64,000 bases of DNA from Leucobacter sp. cx-328 (GTDB taxonomy: Bacteria; Actinomycetota; Actinomycetes; Actinomycetales; Microbacteriaceae), in contig NZ_JACVMX010000010.1 of the NCBI RefSeq assembly GCF_014530035.1, forward strand, positions 54,546 to 118,545. Direction: 5' to 3'. Both the position numbers and the translations under genes were made by a program. The notes under the pieces are model-generated. The model was not told where the DNA came from and searched no databases. It saw only the letters and a program-made list of their open reading frames with translations. Below are positions 16,868 to 25,205 of this stretch, one piece after another. Each line of letters begins with the position of its first letter. Position 1 is the stretch's first letter.

Positions 16868-18235
16868 ATGTCTGATTATGTAGACCTCAACGGCACCGAG
16901 CAGGCGTTCGGTGATACCGACGCACAGCGCGAGGTTCGTTCGAACGATCGCGACTACGTCTTCCACTCGTGGTCGGCGCAGGGCAAGATTAACCCGCTCC
17001 CCATCGCCAAGGGCGAGGGCGTTCGTTTCTGGGACTACGACGGCAAGGAATACCTTGACTTCTCGTCGCAGCTCGTGAACCTGAACCTTGGTCATCAGCA
17101 CCCCGGTCTGATCCGCGCCATCCAGGAGCAGGCAGGTCGCCTCGCGACCATCCAGCCCGCAATGGCAAACGACGTGCGCGGCGAGCTCGCAAAGCGCATC
17201 GTTGAGCACTCGTTCGAGGGCGCGCGCTCGGTCTTCTTCACCAACGGTGGCGCAGACGCCAACGAGTACGCAGTGCGTATGGCTCGTCAGTCGACTGGTC
17301 GTCAGAAGATCATGGCGCGCTACCGCTCGTACCACGGCTCGACCTCGACCGCGATCACCCTCACCGGTGAAGCACGTCGCTGGCCGAACGGCACCCCCGA
17401 CGCAGGCGTTGTCCACTTCATGGGCCCGTACCAGTACCGCTCGGAGTTCCACGCTGAGTCCGAGGCGCAGGAGTCGGAGCGCGCGCTCCGTCACCTCGAG
17501 CACACGATTCAGCTCGAAGGCCCCGACACCATCGCGGCAATCATCCTCGAGACCGTGACCGGCACCAACGGCATCTTCGTCCCGCCCTCAGGCTACCTGC
17601 CCGGCGTGCGCGAGATCTGCGATCGCTACGGCATCCTCCTCATCTGCGATGAGGTTATGGCTGGCTTCGGCCGCACCGGTGAGTGGTTCGCGTTCCAGGG
17701 CTTCGACATCACCCCCGACCTCGTCACCTTCGCAAAGGGTGTCAACTCGGGCTACGTCCCCCTCGGTGGCGTTGTGATCAGCGAAAAGATCCACCAGGCG
17801 TTCGAGGAGACCTCGTTCCCCGGTGGCCTCACTTACTCGGGTCACCCGCTCGCCTGTGCAGCAGGCGTCGCAACCTACGACATCTTCAAGGAAGAGCAGA
17901 TCCTTGAGCGCGTTCGCGATCTCGCTGCGCGCGTGATCGAGCCCCGCCTCACTGAGATGGCAGCGAAGCACAAGTCGATCGGCGAAGTGCGCGGCAAGGG
18001 CTTCTTCTGGGCGCTTGAGCTCGTCACCGATCGCGAAACCCGCGAGCCGCTCGGCGCAGAGGCGTACAACAACGTTGTCGCAGCCTGCAAGAGCGCGGGC
18101 CTCTGGCCCTTTGCAGCTGGCAACCGCCTGCAGATTGCGCCGCCGCTCATCACGAGCGAAGAGGACCTCGTGAAGGGCCTCGACATCATCGACGCAGCGC
18201 TCGACGCTGCAGATGCTGCTTACGTAGGTAAGTAA
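16868..18235 (+). CDS. Class III aminotransferase (beta-alanine/GABA-type)
   Basis: A 455-residue PLP-dependent class III aminotransferase. It shows the LGHQHPGLIRAI substrate-entry region, FTNGGADANEYAVRMAR (phosphate binding), and ILLICDEVMAGFGRTGEW with the PLP-contacting aspartate. The Schiff-base lysine is about residue 290 in LVTFAKGVNSGYVPLGG. Flanking mmsA and succinate-semialdehyde dehydrogenase genes suggest a beta-alanine:pyruvate or GABA transaminase that feeds both dehydrogenases. The exact amino donor cannot be read from the sequence. It is separated from mmsA by a hairpin and followed by a strong terminator. Confidence 0.85.
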   Translation: MSDYVDLNGTEQAFGDTDAQREVRSNDRDYVFHSWSAQGKINPLPIAKGEGVRFWDYDGKEYLDFSSQLVNLNLGHQHPGLIRAIQEQAGRLATIQPAMANDVRGELAKRIVEHSFEGARSVFFTNGGADANEYAVRMARQSTGRQKIMARYRSYHGSTSTAITLTGEARRWPNGTPDAGVVHFMGPYQYRSEFHAESEAQESERALRHLEHTIQLEGPDTIAAIILETVTGTNGIFVPPSGYLPGVREICDRYGILLICDEVMAGFGRTGEWFAFQGFDITPDLVTFAKGVNSGYVPLGGVVISEKIHQAFEETSFPGGLTYSGHPLACAAGVATYDIFKEEQILERVRDLAARVIEPRLTEMAAKHKSIGEVRGKGFFWALELVTDRETREPLGAEAYNNVVAACKSAGLWPFAAGNRLQIAPPLITSEEDLVKGLDIIDAALDAADAAYVGK

Positions 18236-18240
18236 CCCTT

Positions 18241-18274
18241 AGCCGGGGATTGGGTGTGAGCCTGATCCCCGGCT
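18241..18274 (+). terminator. Terminator after the aminotransferase
   Basis: A perfect 10-bp stem, AGCCGGGGAT (18241-18250) with ATCCCCGGCT (18265-18274), followed by CTTGGTTTTCC. It lies directly after the aminotransferase stop, so the next gene probably has its own promoter or depends on read-through. Confidence 0.7.
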
Positions 18275-18393
18275 CTTGGTTTTCCCGATCCGCCACGACA
18301 GACTGGCTACGGGGCAACCCCAACCGCATCCATCCGCGCGCGACACGACTCGTTGCGCGACCGGAGCACCCAACCCAGGACAAAGGAGTTTCA

Positions 18394-19770
18394 ATGTCCA
18401 AGTACCGCGTGCAGAACCCTGCAACCGGCGAAATCGTCGAGACGTTCGAAGCAGCGACCGACGCACAGATCGACGCTGCGATCACCGCAGCAGACGACGT
18501 CTACCGCGAGTGGCGCGAACGCAGCGTGCAGGAGCGCGCAGGCGTCATCAAGCGCGTCGCTGAGATCTTTGGTGAGCGCAAGGAAGAGCTTGCAAAGATC
18601 ATCGCAGTCGAGATGGGCAAGACCTACGAGGAAAGCCTCGACGAGGTCCAGTTCGCAACCGACATCATCGAGTACTACGCGGTGTACGGCCCCGGCCTCA
18701 TCACCGACTACGAGATCCCCAGCACCGTACCCGGCAAGGCGTACGTCGAGCACAAGTCGCTCGGTGTGCTGCTCGGCGTTATGCCCTGGAACTTCCCGTA
18801 CTACCAGGTCGCGCGCTTCGCAGCTCCCAACCTGCTGCTCGGCAACACCATTCTGCTGAAGCACGCAGACATCTGCGCACGCTCGGCACTCACCATGCAG
18901 GAGATCTTCGAGCAGGCTGGCGTTCCCGTCGGTGGCTACCAGAACATCTTCGCGTCGCACTCACAGATCGCGACGATCATCGCGGACAAGCGCGTGCAGG
19001 GCGTCTCGCTCACCGGTTCGGAGCGCGCAGGCGCGATCATCGGTGCGCAGGCTGGCCAGAACCTCAAGAAGTGCGTGCTCGAGCTCGGCGGCATCGACCC
19101 CATGGTCGTGCTCGACTCGGACGACGTCGCTGCAGTTGCTGCTGAGGCGTGGAACTTCCGCGTCTACAACGGCGGCCAGGTGTGCAACTCGAACAAGCGC
19201 CTCATCGTCATGGACGACATCTACGACGAGTTCGTTGCAGAGCTCAAGAAGCTTGCCGCTGGCCTGAAGCCAGGCGACCAGCTCAACATGGGCGAGGGTG
19301 AGTACGCTCCGCTCTCGAGCCGTGCGGCTGCGGAGACCGTCAACGAGCAGGTGCAGCGCGCGGTTGCAGCAGGCGCGACCATCGAGGCTGGCGGCGTGCT
19401 TTCGGAAGGGCCCTCGGCGTACTACTCGCCGACCGTCCTCACCGGTGTGCCTCGCGACTCCGACTCGTACCGCGAAGAGATCTTCGGCCCGGTCGCTACC
19501 GTCTACCGCGTATCGAGCGACGAGGAAGCGCTCGAACTCGCAAACGACTGTGACCTCGGTCTTGGTGGATCGGTCTTCTCGACCGACGAAGCGCGCGCAG
19601 CTCGCGTCGCATCGCGCCTCGAGGTCGGCATGGCACACGTGAACACGATCGCTGCGGAAGCCGCAGAGATTCCGTTCGGTGGCGTCAAGAGCTCTGGCTA
19701 CGGCCGCGAGATGGGCCCCCTCGGCATTGGCGAGTTCGCGAACAAGCGGTTGTACTTCGTCGCTGCGTAG
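18394..19770 (+). CDS. NAD(P)-dependent succinate-semialdehyde dehydrogenase (ALDH family)
   Basis: A 458-residue aldehyde dehydrogenase with VMPWNFPYYQVARFAAPNLL, the glutamate motif LELGGIDPMVVL, and the catalytic cysteine at about residue 264 in YNGGQVCNSNKR. EEIFGPVATVYR and PFGGVKSSGYGRE follow. Length and motifs match the shorter SSADH group (Sad/YneI-like). It would oxidise succinate semialdehyde from GABA transamination to succinate. ATG 18394 has a clear AAGGAG at good spacing. It is the last gene of the PucR-associated catabolic island. Confidence 0.87.
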   Translation: MSKYRVQNPATGEIVETFEAATDAQIDAAITAADDVYREWRERSVQERAGVIKRVAEIFGERKEELAKIIAVEMGKTYEESLDEVQFATDIIEYYAVYGPGLITDYEIPSTVPGKAYVEHKSLGVLLGVMPWNFPYYQVARFAAPNLLLGNTILLKHADICARSALTMQEIFEQAGVPVGGYQNIFASHSQIATIIADKRVQGVSLTGSERAGAIIGAQAGQNLKKCVLELGGIDPMVVLDSDDVAAVAAEAWNFRVYNGGQVCNSNKRLIVMDDIYDEFVAELKKLAAGLKPGDQLNMGEGEYAPLSSRAAAETVNEQVQRAVAAGATIEAGGVLSEGPSAYYSPTVLTGVPRDSDSYREEIFGPVATVYRVSSDEEALELANDCDLGLGGSVFSTDEARAARVASRLEVGMAHVNTIAAEAAEIPFGGVKSSGYGREMGPLGIGEFANKRLYFVAA

Positions 19771-19800
19771 TTCTCGCTGGGTCTGAGCGCTCACCCTGGG

Positions 19801-19898
19801 GTCAACCCCTCGAAACTGGCACTTTCTGCCGAGATCATCCCTTTCATACGTATGAAAGGCCCCTTCTCGAGAGAAACGGTCGGTTTCGAGGGGTTGAC
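19801..19898. repeat. Dispersed nested-palindrome element A, copy 2 (best outer arms)
   Basis: The outer arms GTCAACCCCTCGAAA (19801-19815) and TTTCGAGGGGTTGAC (19884-19898) pair perfectly over 15 bp. The centre CCTTTCATACGTATGAAAGG (19840-19859) is a perfect 20-bp palindrome. It lies in the convergent gap after the dehydrogenase, followed by element B. Confidence 0.9.
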
Positions 19899-19964
19899 TC
19901 GTTGGCGGGCGCCGTTTGGGTGTCTGAACCGGTTCCGTTGAGGTGTTCTGTCGCCCTGGTGGGT

Positions 19965-20047
19965 GGGAATGGCCGCCCGGCCACTGGCCGGCCCGTTCTT
20001 CCTCCTTGGCGGTGCATGTGAGGTGCTGAGGTTTGGGTGCCGCACAG
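19965..20047 (+). repeat. Dispersed GC-rich element B, copy 2
   Basis: It begins GGGAATGGCCGCCCGGCC, forms a CCGGCCnnnGGCCGG hairpin, continues CCCGTTCTT and ends with TTTGGGTGCCGCACAGC. It aligns along its length with the reverse complement of 9768-9846. It follows element A by 66 bp. Confidence 0.75.
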
Positions 20048-20114
20048 CCTGCGCCCACCGTGCGCCATTGGCGCGCACATCACGCGCTAGCCATCCTCAT
20101 CCAGCGCGCAAAAT

Positions 20115-20148
20115 GCACATGGGCTCCTCAACAGAGAAGCCCATGTGC
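20115..20148 (-). terminator. Hairpin downstream of the FMN reductase operon
   Basis: GCACATGGGCT (20115-20125) pairs perfectly with AGCCCATGTGC (20138-20148). It is 77 bp beyond the FMN reductase stop. A weaker imperfect stem lies between them (about 20166-20210). Confidence 0.65.
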
Positions 20149-20224
20149 GGGATACGAATGACAGCGCGCTCCCTCAGAAAGGGGACAGGGCCGTGAGGCC
20201 CAACGGGGGAGCGAGCCCGAAGCG

Positions 20225-20944
20225 TTACTTGCCGCCGGTTGCCATGCGCATGAGGTCGGAGTCGAAGTCGATGCCGAACTCGGATCCGCCAGCACTACCG
20301 AAGGTGTGCTGGTAGCTGTTCCACGAATCTCCGCGGACGGTCTCGCGGAAGCCCGCCTCGACCAACGCAAGCAGCTCGGTAGCGGCGCGATCCACGCGCT
20401 TGCCGAACTCGCCGGTGCTGTAGTCATCTGGCGAGCTCACGAGTGAGGTCGGAACGGTGATCGTGCGAAGGTAAGAGAAGAGCCCACGCAACTGGTCGTC
20501 AACGACGAGCGAGTGACGTGCGCTGCCGGCGGTCGCGCCGAGCACGACCGGGGTGCCGATGAGCAGGTCGTTGTCGAGCACCTGGAAGAATGCGGTGAAG
20601 AGCCCGCTCGCGCCTGCCTTGTAGACGGGGGTCGCCGCGATGATGCCGTCGGCATCGCGCATGAGATCGCTCGCCTTCTGCAGCTCGGGCGACACGTGCT
20701 GGGTCGTGATCGCGGTCATGATGTCGCTGGCGATGTTGCGCAGGTTAATGACGCGCGCTTCAATGGCCACGCCCCGCTTCTCAGCGAGTGCGAGCACGCG
20801 GGAGACCGTGCGATCGGCGAGCATGCCTGTCGACGAGGGTTCACCGGTGCCGGCGTTGACGACGACGATCTGCTTGACTGCCGAAGCGGTGATTTCGGTG
20901 TGTTCAGGGTCGGCGATGCCAACCCCATCGAACGGTGCGTTCAT
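20225..20944 (-). CDS. CE1759-type FMN reductase
   Basis: A 239-residue flavodoxin-like NAD(P)H-dependent FMN reductase, with VVVNAGTGEPSSTGMLADR as the phosphate-binding loop and GIIAATPVYKAGASGLF as the second flavin loop. It most likely supplies reduced FMN to the luciferase-like monooxygenase encoded at the head of the same operon. The pairing matches the CE1758/CE1759 families known from actinobacteria (recalled family knowledge; the physiological role is unknown). ATG 20944 follows GGAG; a TTG at 20959 is less likely. It lies 33 bp after the MarR gene. Confidence 0.87.
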   Translation of the reverse strand: MNAPFDGVGIADPEHTEITASAVKQIVVVNAGTGEPSSTGMLADRTVSRVLALAEKRGVAIEARVINLRNIASDIMTAITTQHVSPELQKASDLMRDADGIIAATPVYKAGASGLFTAFFQVLDNDLLIGTPVVLGATAGSARHSLVVDDQLRGLFSYLRTITVPTSLVSSPDDYSTGEFGKRVDRAATELLALVEAGFRETVRGDSWNSYQHTFGSAGGSEFGIDFDSDLMRMATGGK

Positions 20945-20977
20945 GAGGTGTTTCTCCAAAGAAAGTCTGTGTGGGTG

Positions 20978-21436
20978 CTACTTGTCGAGTAGCTTGCGGC
21001 AGAGCGCCTGGAGCTCTTCGAGCTCTTCGGAGGACAGTCTGCTGGTGAGTTCGCGATTCACGCTGCGGCCGTGCGCGCGACCGATCTCGCGCTGTACCTC
21101 GGTGCCGGTTTCGGTGAGGCGGATCCGCACTGCGCGACCATCCTCTGGGTCTGGTTCGCGCGCAACAAGACCGCGGTTTACGAGGCGATCGACGAGCCGT
21201 GAGAGGGCGGGCTGGCTGAGCAGCACGCCCTCGCACAGATCGTTCAAACGCAGTGGCGTCGAGGCCTTCGCGAGGGTGTAGAGCACGTCGTACTCGCGCA
21301 TGCTCGCGTTCTTCCAGATCGGCTCGGCGCCAAACCCGCCCATGAAGCGTGAGTACACGGTGATGAACGACTCCCAAGTTTCATTGGCGAGACGAATATC
21401 GGCGCGTGAGCTGCCTGCTACTGAGTCGGGGGTCAT
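20978..21436 (-). CDS. MarR family transcriptional regulator
   Basis: A 152-residue winged-helix regulator. LRLNDLCEGVLLSQPALSRL is the recognition-helix region, followed by VDRLVNRGLVAREPDPEDGR, the MarR wing (DxRxxxxxLTxxG as DGRAVRIRLTETG). It is the middle gene of a monooxygenase-MarR-FMN reductase operon, starting 10 bp after the monooxygenase stop. It is therefore likely to be autoregulatory and to sense a substrate of the oxidation system. No ligand can be inferred. Confidence 0.9.
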   Translation of the reverse strand: MTPDSVAGSSRADIRLANETWESFITVYSRFMGGFGAEPIWKNASMREYDVLYTLAKASTPLRLNDLCEGVLLSQPALSRLVDRLVNRGLVAREPDPEDGRAVRIRLTETGTEVQREIGRAHGRSVNRELTSRLSSEELEELQALCRKLLDK

Positions 21437-21446
21437 GACACTAATT

Positions 21447-22637
21447 TTAGTTCAGGCCGAAAGCTGCGCCGCGCGCACCCGGTGAATCCTGGTAAGGGGA
21501 GCCGCCGGTGACGTTGTCGCCACGGTTTGCGTTGGGGCGCGGCTGGCGAGGTGCCTCGTCGCCGTACTTTGCCTTGACCAGCTGTGCGTGGGTCGGCGCG
21601 GTTGCGGGAACGCCTGCAACGCGCTTCGCCTCGAGCTCTGCCCGGACAACGGGGACGACGTGCTCGCCGAGCAGATCGATCTGCTCGAGCACCATCTTCT
21701 CAGGGAGGCCTGCGTGGTCAACGAGGAACAGCTGGCGCTGGTAGTCGCCGAACGTCTCGCGGAAGGTCAGGGTCTTGTCGATGACCTCCTGCGGGCTGCC
21801 GACCGAGAGCGGAGTCTGCTGCGCGAAGTCTTCCATGCGGGGGCCATTGCCGTAGACGGGAGCCGCGTTGAAGTACGGGCGGAAGCGCTCGTGCGCATCC
21901 TGCGAGTTCTTCGAGATGAAGGCCTGGCCGCCGAGGCCGACGATTGCCTGCTCTGCCTTGCCGTGGCCGTAGTGTTCGAAGCGCTGGCGGTAGAAGTTGA
22001 TAAGGCGGAGCGAGTGCTCTGAGGGCCAGAAGATGTGGTTCGCGAAGAAGCCATCACCGTAGTACGCAGCCTGCTCTGCAATTTCAGGAGTGCGGATCGA
22101 GCCGTGCCAGACGAACGGGGGAACGTCATCGAGGGGACGAGGCGTCGAGGTAAAGCCCTGCAGTGAGGTGCGGAACTTGCCTTCGAAGTCGACGACGTCT
22201 TCTCGCCACAGGCGGTGGAGCAGGTTGTAGTGCTCGAGCGCGAGGGGGAGACCGCTGCGAATGTCCTGGCCGAACCAGGGGTACACGGGCGCAGTGTTGC
22301 CGCGGCCGAGCATGAGATCCATGCGGCCATCAACGAGGTGCTGGAGCATTGCGTACTCTTCGGCGAGACGAACGGGGTCGTTCGTGGTGATGAGCGTGGT
22401 ACTCGTCGAAAGCTTGATCTTTTCGGTCAGTGCGCCGATGTGCGAGAGCAGCGTGGTCGGTGACGACGAGAAGAATGGCGGGTTGTGGTGCTCGCCGACT
22501 GCGAAGACGTCGAGGCCTGCATCTTCTGCGTGCTTTGCAATGCGAACGGTCGCCTTGATGCGCTCCGCCTCACTCGGGGTCTCGCCCGAAATCGGGTCGC
22601 GAGTGATGTCACTGACCGACATGATGCCGAATTCCAT
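21447..22637 (-). CDS. CE1758-type FMN-dependent luciferase-like monooxygenase
   Basis: A 396-residue LLM-class flavin-dependent oxidoreductase, starting MEFGIMSVSDITRDP. It shows the alpha/beta-barrel blocks DVFAVGEHHNPPFFSSSP, KLSTSTTLITTNDPVRLAEE and GRMDLMLGRGNTAPVYPW, typical of bacterial luciferase relatives. It needs FMNH2, presumably from the reductase two genes downstream. The substrate is unknown. The C-terminal 50 residues are low complexity (NANRGDNVTGGSPYQDSPG). The promoter region upstream (22722-22760) is AT-rich. Confidence 0.88.
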   Translation of the reverse strand: MEFGIMSVSDITRDPISGETPSEAERIKATVRIAKHAEDAGLDVFAVGEHHNPPFFSSSPTTLLSHIGALTEKIKLSTSTTLITTNDPVRLAEEYAMLQHLVDGRMDLMLGRGNTAPVYPWFGQDIRSGLPLALEHYNLLHRLWREDVVDFEGKFRTSLQGFTSTPRPLDDVPPFVWHGSIRTPEIAEQAAYYGDGFFANHIFWPSEHSLRLINFYRQRFEHYGHGKAEQAIVGLGGQAFISKNSQDAHERFRPYFNAAPVYGNGPRMEDFAQQTPLSVGSPQEVIDKTLTFRETFGDYQRQLFLVDHAGLPEKMVLEQIDLLGEHVVPVVRAELEAKRVAGVPATAPTHAQLVKAKYGDEAPRQPRPNANRGDNVTGGSPYQDSPGARGAAFGLN

Positions 22638-22721
22638 GATGTTCTCCGTTTCTGCTCGGATCCGCTGGGCTGACTCGAGCGAAACCGTGGAGCGGTGTTG
22701 TTCGAGAGTGTGCCCGAGGGG

Positions 22722-22760
22722 CTAATAACTAAAGTATATGCGCTTGCATGTAAATATAAC
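22722..22760 (-). promoter_or_regulatory. AT-rich promoter with ATGC-gctt-GCAT inverted repeat
   Basis: This AT-rich segment is unusual in the local GC context. It contains ATGCGCTTGCAT (22738-22749), a small inverted repeat that could bind the operon's MarR protein. On the minus strand it also carries CTTTAGTTATTAG, similar to the promoter region upstream of the gene ending the window's left edge. Confidence 0.4.
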
Positions 22761-22813
22761 GTGAAAGGTTGCTGGGTATTCCAACTTTGGGAAAAAGTTT
22801 TTCCGCGGGCCTG

Positions 22814-22911
22814 CCAAACCCCGCGAAAACGGGCCTTTCTCCCGAAACAGGTGCTTTCATGCGCAAGTAACACCCCTTTTCGAGAGAAACGGGTGATCTC
22901 GAGGGGGTGAC
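22814..22911. repeat. Dispersed nested-palindrome element A, copy 3 (degenerate centre)
   Basis: The arms CCCCGCGAAAACGGG and CTCGAGGGGGTGAC, with inner TTTCTCCCGAAA and TCGAGAGAAAC, are recognisable. The centre (CTTTCATGCGCAAGTAAC) has lost its second half, so it looks like a decaying copy. It is located between the monooxygenase promoter and the DUF4190 gene terminator. Confidence 0.7.
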
Positions 22912-22957
22912 TTCGAGCGAAGCCTGCCGATGAGGCGGGGCTGGGGTGCTCGAATGA

Positions 22958-23000
22958 CAAAAGGTGCTGACCCAGTGACACACTGAGTCAGCACCTTTTG
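22958..23000 (-). terminator. Terminator of the DUF4190 gene
   Basis: A perfect 14-bp stem, CAAAAGGTGCTGAC (22958-22971) with GTCAGCACCTTTTG (22987-23000). The loop itself can pair (CAGTG/CACTG). It lies 22 bp after the stop codon. Confidence 0.8.
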
Positions 23001-23022
23001 CCTTGCGCCGGGCGGCTACTGC

Positions 23023-23625
23023 CTAGTAGTAGTACATGTTCGACATGATCATGGCACCGATGATGGAGCTGATGAGCGAACAGAACAGGCCAATCGAGCC
23101 GGTCACGATGCCGGTAATCGCCTTCCCTCGTGCATTGCCGCGCTTGAGCGCGAGAATGCCCATGACGATGGCGGTAATACTTGCTGCCCAGCCAAGAATG
23201 GCGAGGAGCCAAGCGAGAACGATCGAGAGAATGCCAAGAATCATCGATGTGGTGGCACCTGCGGTAGATGAGTTGGCACCTGGAGGAATCGCGCCGGTGC
23301 CTGGCATGTACCCGGGAGCTGCGTACTGCGGCTGGAAGGGCTGACCCTGCTGAACCGGCTGGCCCTGCTGAGCCGGCTGGCCCTGCTGGAAGGGCTGACC
23401 CGGCTGAGGTGCATAGCCGGGGTGCGGTGCGTACTGGGTCGCAGCCGGCTGCGCCGGGGCTGCAGGAGGCTGCACCGGTGCCGCAGCAGCTGCCTGGCGC
23501 TGTGCTTCAGCTTCGGCGATCGCTGCTTCCTGAACCGCGTCTACCGGCTGCGCTGGGTGCTGCGAAGCCTTAACGGGAGGCTCCGGGGGCACTGCGGGTC
23601 CTGAGAATGGCGTGAGTTCTGACAC
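23023..23625 (-). CDS. DUF4190-type membrane protein with Pro/Gln-rich cytoplasmic tail
   Basis: A 200-residue protein. The first about 120 residues are low-complexity Pro/Gln/Ala with QQGQP repeats (about residues 79-100). Two TM segments follow: SMILGILSIVLAWLLAILGW, then ALKRGNARGKAITGIVTGSI leading into the second. The arrangement and the R/K-GKA-x-TGI link match DUF4190, found widely in actinobacteria. Its function is unknown; the proline-rich tail may bind partner proteins. It is a single gene with its own terminator. Confidence 0.8.
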   Translation of the reverse strand: MSELTPFSGPAVPPEPPVKASQHPAQPVDAVQEAAIAEAEAQRQAAAAAPVQPPAAPAQPAATQYAPHPGYAPQPGQPFQQGQPAQQGQPVQQGQPFQPQYAAPGYMPGTGAIPPGANSSTAGATTSMILGILSIVLAWLLAILGWAASITAIVMGILALKRGNARGKAITGIVTGSIGLFCSLISSIIGAMIMSNMYYY

Positions 23626-23753
23626 GTCGGCTCCTTCGTGTGCGAAGCCTTCAGGGTGAAGAATCCGCGCTATAGGTCTGACCTGAAGCGTAACTCACAT
23701 ATGCCATTCATAGGGTGTTCCTGTGCAGGATTGTAGGGATGGTGAGTAGCCAC

Positions 23754-24245
23754 TCAACGCCGAGCCTCAGAAACTGCGGTGCGGAACCAAATTTCGAGCG
23801 ATTCTGAATTTTCTGTAACGACACGAAACCCCGGCTTCGCACGCATCAGCTCGAGAAACACCTGTGTGGCCTCAACGTACGGGAGCCAGTATTTGCCGGT
23901 TTCCATCGCATCGATCCGCCAAGTACTCACCTTGCCAGCGATGGTTTCGAGGCGCAGTTCGCCTGGGTCGTGCGGATCGAGGGGAGCGGCCTCGCCGCTC
24001 GACGCGGTGAGGAGTGCCGAAAGCGCATCAAATAGCCGCGAGCCGGCGCGTGAGCGAGTGGTGTCGCAGCTGAGATCGATGCTCGTCAGTGAGTCCCACG
24101 GGAGGAACTCGTCGAACTGGTGGGTCTGCACCCCGCAGATCCCGCTGGCGGAGACTACCGCGTGACTGCCCAGCGGATCGCCCAGCAGTACCTCACCCGC
24201 CGCGTGATGCAGTGGGCCAAAGCGCCAGTCAGCCGTGGGAGACAT
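23754..24245 (-). CDS. Hypothetical protein, 163 residues
   Basis: I do not recognise a family. The protein starts MSPTADWRFGPLHHAAGEVL and has no signal peptide or TM segment. It has a PWDSLTSIDLSCD segment, a central Glu/Pro-rich linker and a C-terminus ending EIWFRTAVSEARR. The pattern of a small beta-rich domain recalls bacterial PH-like proteins (inference only). It starts 6 bp after the exonuclease III stop, so the two are very likely co-transcribed. Codon use resembles that of the neighbours, which supports a real gene. Confidence 0.65.
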   Translation of the reverse strand: MSPTADWRFGPLHHAAGEVLLGDPLGSHAVVSASGICGVQTHQFDEFLPWDSLTSIDLSCDTTRSRAGSRLFDALSALLTASSGEAAPLDPHDPGELRLETIAGKVSTWRIDAMETGKYWLPYVEATQVFLELMRAKPGFRVVTENSESLEIWFRTAVSEARR

Positions 24246-24251
24246 GAGTAG

Positions 24252-25130
24252 TTAGAACACCATCGGGCGGTCGTACTCGTCCTCGAATGTGCCGCCGAGG
24301 AGTGACGGGTCGATCTCGACAACCACCGGGACATGGTCGCTCGGGCCGTCGCCCTTACGCTCGTCGCGTGCAATGTGCGCGTCGACGACTGTGTCAGCGA
24401 AGGCTTCTGAGGCCATGATGAAGTCGATACGCATGCCTTCGTTCTTCTGGAAGCGGCCGGCCTTGTAATCCCAGAACGTGTATCCCTCAGGGACGATCGG
24501 GCGCACGACATCGCTCACAAGCGGCAGGAACGAGTTGAAGACCTCGCGCTCCTCTGCTGAAACATGCGTCGACTGGCCGACGGTGAAGCTCGGGTCGGCC
24601 ATGTCGGCGTCGAGCGGTGCGATGTTCCAGTCGCCCATGAGCGCGAGCGGGAGATCAGGATCTTCACCCAGCCACGCCTCAGTGTTGGCGCGCAGCGCAC
24701 GCAGCCAGTTGAGCTTGTACTCGAAGTGCGGATCATCGAGCCCACGGCCGTTCGGCACATACAGGCTCCAGAGACGCAGATCGCCAACGGTCACGCCGAG
24801 CGCACGCGCCTCGACGGGCAGGTCGTTTGCGCCGGTCGTCTGCACGCCTTCCTGGCCCTTGATCGGGTTGCCGAAACCCGGGATATTCGGGAATTCACGA
24901 GCAACATCAGTCATCTCGTGGCGGCTCGCGATCGCGACGCCGTTCCACTGGTTCAGACCAAAGATCTCAACCTGGTAGCCAGCCTGCTCAAACGCCTCGA
25001 GGGGAAACTGCTCAGGCTTGCACTTGATCTCTTGCATGGCGAGCACGTCAATGTCTTCCCGCACGAGCCAGTCGACGACGCGGCCGACGCGAGTGCGGAT
25101 CGAGTTGACGTTCCAAGTAGCGATCTTCAT
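24252..25130 (-). CDS. xth: Exodeoxyribonuclease III (AP endonuclease family)
   Basis: A 292-residue EEP-fold nuclease starting MKIATWNVNSIRTR, with the metal-binding glutamate in LAMQEIKC. SLYVPNGRG, LMGDWNIAPLDAD (catalytic Asp and Asn) and MRIDFIMAS follow, with GPSDHVPVVVEI (catalytic Asp-His) near the end. It repairs abasic sites and removes 3' blocking groups. The open frame extends to 25160, but ATG 25130 matches the family start exactly. A small hypothetical gene follows directly. Confidence 0.93.
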   Translation of the reverse strand: MKIATWNVNSIRTRVGRVVDWLVREDIDVLAMQEIKCKPEQFPLEAFEQAGYQVEIFGLNQWNGVAIASRHEMTDVAREFPNIPGFGNPIKGQEGVQTTGANDLPVEARALGVTVGDLRLWSLYVPNGRGLDDPHFEYKLNWLRALRANTEAWLGEDPDLPLALMGDWNIAPLDADMADPSFTVGQSTHVSAEEREVFNSFLPLVSDVVRPIVPEGYTFWDYKAGRFQKNEGMRIDFIMASEAFADTVVDAHIARDERKGDGPSDHVPVVVEIDPSLLGGTFEDEYDRPMVF

Positions 25131-25205
25131 ACGTTCCACACTACCGGCGACCACTGACATCGGGTGGCGGTGAGGCGATGCGGTCGCGATCCGCGCCCCT
25201 GCGAG

